A stretch of 6,227 bases of DNA from DTU018 sp029550685 (GTDB lineage Bacteria; Bacillota; Syntrophomonadia; Syntrophomonadales; Syntrophomonadaceae): contig DAONVO010000114.1 in the NCBI GenBank assembly GCA_035412805.1, positions 1 to 6,227 of the forward strand, in the 5' to 3' direction. The stretch's first letter is position 1; each line of letters opens with the position of its first letter. The position numbers and the translations under genes were made by a program. The notes below the pieces were generated by a model. It ran no database searches. It had not been told where the DNA came from and saw only the letters and a program-made list of their open reading frames with translations. Below, one piece after another: positions 4,917 through 6,227 of the stretch.

Positions 4917-6077
4917 TTAGAACAAAGTGGGCTGGCGCAGGACTGGAGAACCCGGTATTGAAGGGGGCTCATGACAGAGGGGAGTTGCCGGGGTAGTGAC
5001 CGCTTCGGCGTGCCAGCGGGCCAGATTCCGCAGGGCATTGAGCTGTTCCCGGTTTCCCAGCCGGGCTTTTTTCACCGCCCGTTGCAGGACCGCATAGGAG
5101 TTGCTGATATCTTCTTCCCGAACGGGGAAGGGGAAGCCATCCTTACCACCGTGGGCAAAGGAATAACGCACCGGATCAGTATAGCTAGGCTCTACACCGT
5201 AAGCCACCTCCGCTACCAAGCAAAGTGCCCTCAAAGTGGCAGGTCCCACTCCGCTGGTTTCCAATAAAGCAGCAAAGTTTTCGGGCTGTTGCTCATAGGC
5301 AGCCTGCAGGGAACGCTGCAAATAACTGGTGCGGGGAATACTGTGCTGCCTGGGTAATGATAAATTAGCGCCAGATTGTATAGCTGACAATTCCTTTAAT
5401 AACCGGTCGGGTGATTCACAAGCCAGCTGAGTAGACAAGTTGCGCACTTGTTCATTCTGACTGGCAACCAGATTGAGAGTGTCGTTAATACAATCGCAGC
5501 AGATGGCGTACTGGGGCTCTACTGTAAAATCTCTGACCTGGGAACCCAACCAGTGGTAGCGACGAGCCTGGCGCAGTTCCTCATTCATACCCTGCTGGAT
5601 TACTGCCCAGTCCCCTGATTGAGTGAAGACAAAGAAGTGGTGGTAAATTTGATAGCCATCCTGAACTGCCGAGCTGTCTACTTTAGCTGCCATGCGGCTG
5701 GCATATATTAAGTCTTCAACCTTGCCCTGGATAGGATAACGGTCGGCCAGATCAGCGATTTCCAGGGGAGTCCGGCGGGCTGACCGGCCTTTTCCGCCAG
5801 CCAGGAATAGCCCGGCTTGAGGGCCTATCTCCGCCAAACCTTCTTTCAAGGCACCGCACACGGTAGTGGTTACCCCGGAAGAATGCCAGTCAAACCCAAT
5901 TACACAGCCTAAAGCTTGAAACCAATAGGGGTCCGACAGGCGCCTCAGTACCTCACCGGTACCGAAATCTTCCAAAATTACTTCGATAATCGCCGCTGAT
6001 AGAGATTTCATATGTGTAAAAAGCCAGGCCGGGCATTTTCCTCCATGCAGAGGCAAATTAGCAGTCCCAGTGCGCAT
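4917..6077 (-). CDS. DUF763 family protein, predicted SOS-regulated
   Basis: The 386-residue protein matches the DUF763 family, known mainly from archaea and scattered bacteria and without an assigned biochemical function that I know of. Family hallmarks visible are the N-terminus RTGTANLPLHGGKCPAWL (2-19), LSDPYWFQALGCVIGFDWHS (47-66) continuing into SGVTTTV (67-73), GGKGRS (94-99) and YSFAHGGKDGFPFPV (305-319). Residues 271-294 (LLETSGVGPATLRAL and onwards) resemble a helix-hairpin-helix DNA-binding motif with the GVGP turn. A Pro-rich tail (about 361-381) leads to a C-terminal QPTLF (382-386), similar to bacterial sliding-clamp or archaeal PCNA-binding peptides. A conserved His/Asp-rich core suggests an enzyme, but no reaction can be assigned. 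The start is supported by AGGTGATC before the ATG and by the family N-terminus. It is a single gene whose promoter carries a LexA-type palindrome, so induction by DNA damage is predicted. Family membership is firm; a repair or replication role is inferred. Confidence 0.88.
   Translation of the reverse strand: MRTGTANLPLHGGKCPAWLFTHMKSLSAAIIEVILEDFGTGEVLRRLSDPYWFQALGCVIGFDWHSSGVTTTVCGALKEGLAEIGPQAGLFLAGGKGRSARRTPLEIADLADRYPIQGKVEDLIYASRMAAKVDSSAVQDGYQIYHHFFVFTQSGDWAVIQQGMNEELRQARRYHWLGSQVRDFTVEPQYAICCDCINDTLNLVASQNEQVRNLSTQLACESPDRLLKELSAIQSGANLSLPRQHSIPRTSYLQRSLQAAYEQQPENFAALLETSGVGPATLRALCLVAEVAYGVEPSYTDPVRYSFAHGGKDGFPFPVREEDISNSYAVLQRAVKKARLGNREQLNALRNLARWHAEAVTTPATPLCHEPPSIPGSPVLRQPTLF
4920..4934 (-). 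other. C-terminal clamp-binding-like pentapeptide (QPTLF)
   Basis: These five codons encode the last five residues of the DUF763 protein. The bacterial beta-clamp motif is QL(S/D)LF with Q, L and F most important; QPTLF keeps these three at the right spacing, at a flexible, Pro-rich C-terminus where such peptides are often found. The proline at position 2 is atypical. Confidence 0.45.
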
Positions 6078-6081
6078 GGTT

Positions 6082-6089
6082 GATCACCT
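6082..6089 (-). promoter_or_regulatory. Ribosome binding site of the DUF763 gene
   Basis: AGGTGATC on the minus strand is complementary over eight bases to the 3' end of bacterial 16S rRNA and precedes the ATG at 6077. It supports a bacterial host and this start. Confidence 0.75.
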
Positions 6090-6109
6090 GCTTATTTAGT
6101 AATAATGTA

Positions 6110-6118
6110 AGTATACCA
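6110..6118 (-). promoter_or_regulatory. Extended -10 promoter of the DUF763 gene
   Basis: TGG followed directly by TATACT (6110-6115) on the minus strand gives an extended -10 element with a 5/6 match. The -35 position (about 6133-6138, GTTCTT) is poor and lies inside the LexA-type palindrome. Expected start is near 6103, giving a leader of about 25 bases. Confidence 0.65.
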
Positions 6119-6133
6119 GATAATTAGCTAAAA

Positions 6134-6147
6134 AGAACATATGTTCT
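6134..6147. promoter_or_regulatory. LexA (SOS) box, perfect palindrome
   Basis: AGAACATATGTTCT is a perfect 14-bp palindrome with the core GAAC-N4-GTTC, which is the LexA/DinR operator core of Gram-positive bacteria. It covers about -31 to -44 relative to the expected start of the DUF763 gene, over the -35 region, where a bound repressor would block RNA polymerase. No other gene start is visible on the other side in the window, so the DUF763 gene is its evident target. Confidence 0.75.
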
Positions 6148-6227
6148 GGAGGCTGTTACTGATTTTCCCTTATTCCTGACAGGTTCTGAAGCATAGTCAA
6201 CGATAAACTTTTAGCAAGTTTTAATAT

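Noticed and set aside
6148..6227. Divergent gene on the plus strand that might share the LexA box
   Set aside because: No start codon with a ribosome site and only poor promoter matches are visible before the window ends; it cannot be excluded beyond the edge.

Overview
The window looks like chromosomal DNA of a low- to mid-GC Gram-positive anaerobe, most likely a clostridial Firmicute. The evidence is purine-rich Shine-Dalgarno sites before most genes, sigma-A type promoters, a Bacillus/Clostridium-type LexA box and a MinE-containing Min system, which is common in Clostridia. A large, separately transcribed acyl-CoA dehydrogenase would suit a fatty-acid-using syntroph such as Syntrophomonadaceae. 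That placement is an inference from gene content; no marker gene here proves it.

Layout. Positions 119-1860 (minus strand) carry a tight three-gene cell-division site-selection operon in the order minD-minE-minC, with a candidate promoter near 1938-1966 and a candidate terminator hairpin at 68-95. Positions 1861-2294 hold no gene but contain a minus-strand intrinsic terminator (2010-2037) and a long 20-bp inverted repeat (2192-2249). Positions 2295-2834 (minus) encode an unrecognised 179-residue cysteine-containing helical protein with its own strong promoter. Positions 2835-3159 are a divergent promoter region. Positions 3160-4860 (plus) encode a 566-residue acyl-CoA dehydrogenase with a near-consensus extended -10 promoter and a perfect 12-bp terminator hairpin. 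That hairpin also lies just past the end of the convergent gene at 4917-6077 (minus), which encodes a DUF763 family protein.

How the parts relate. The Min genes act together: MinD recruits MinC to the membrane to block FtsZ, and MinE drives MinD off. The acyl-CoA dehydrogenase and the 179-residue protein are each single transcription units.

The most interesting locus is the DUF763 gene. Its promoter carries a perfect 14-bp palindrome with the core GAAC-N4-GTTC, the LexA (SOS) box of Gram-positive bacteria, placed over the -35 region. The protein contains a helix-hairpin-helix-like segment and ends in QPTLF, which resembles a sliding-clamp-binding motif. Together these suggest an undescribed DNA-damage-induced, clamp-associated DNA repair or replication factor. 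The palindrome and motifs are visible in the sequence; the function is inferred.
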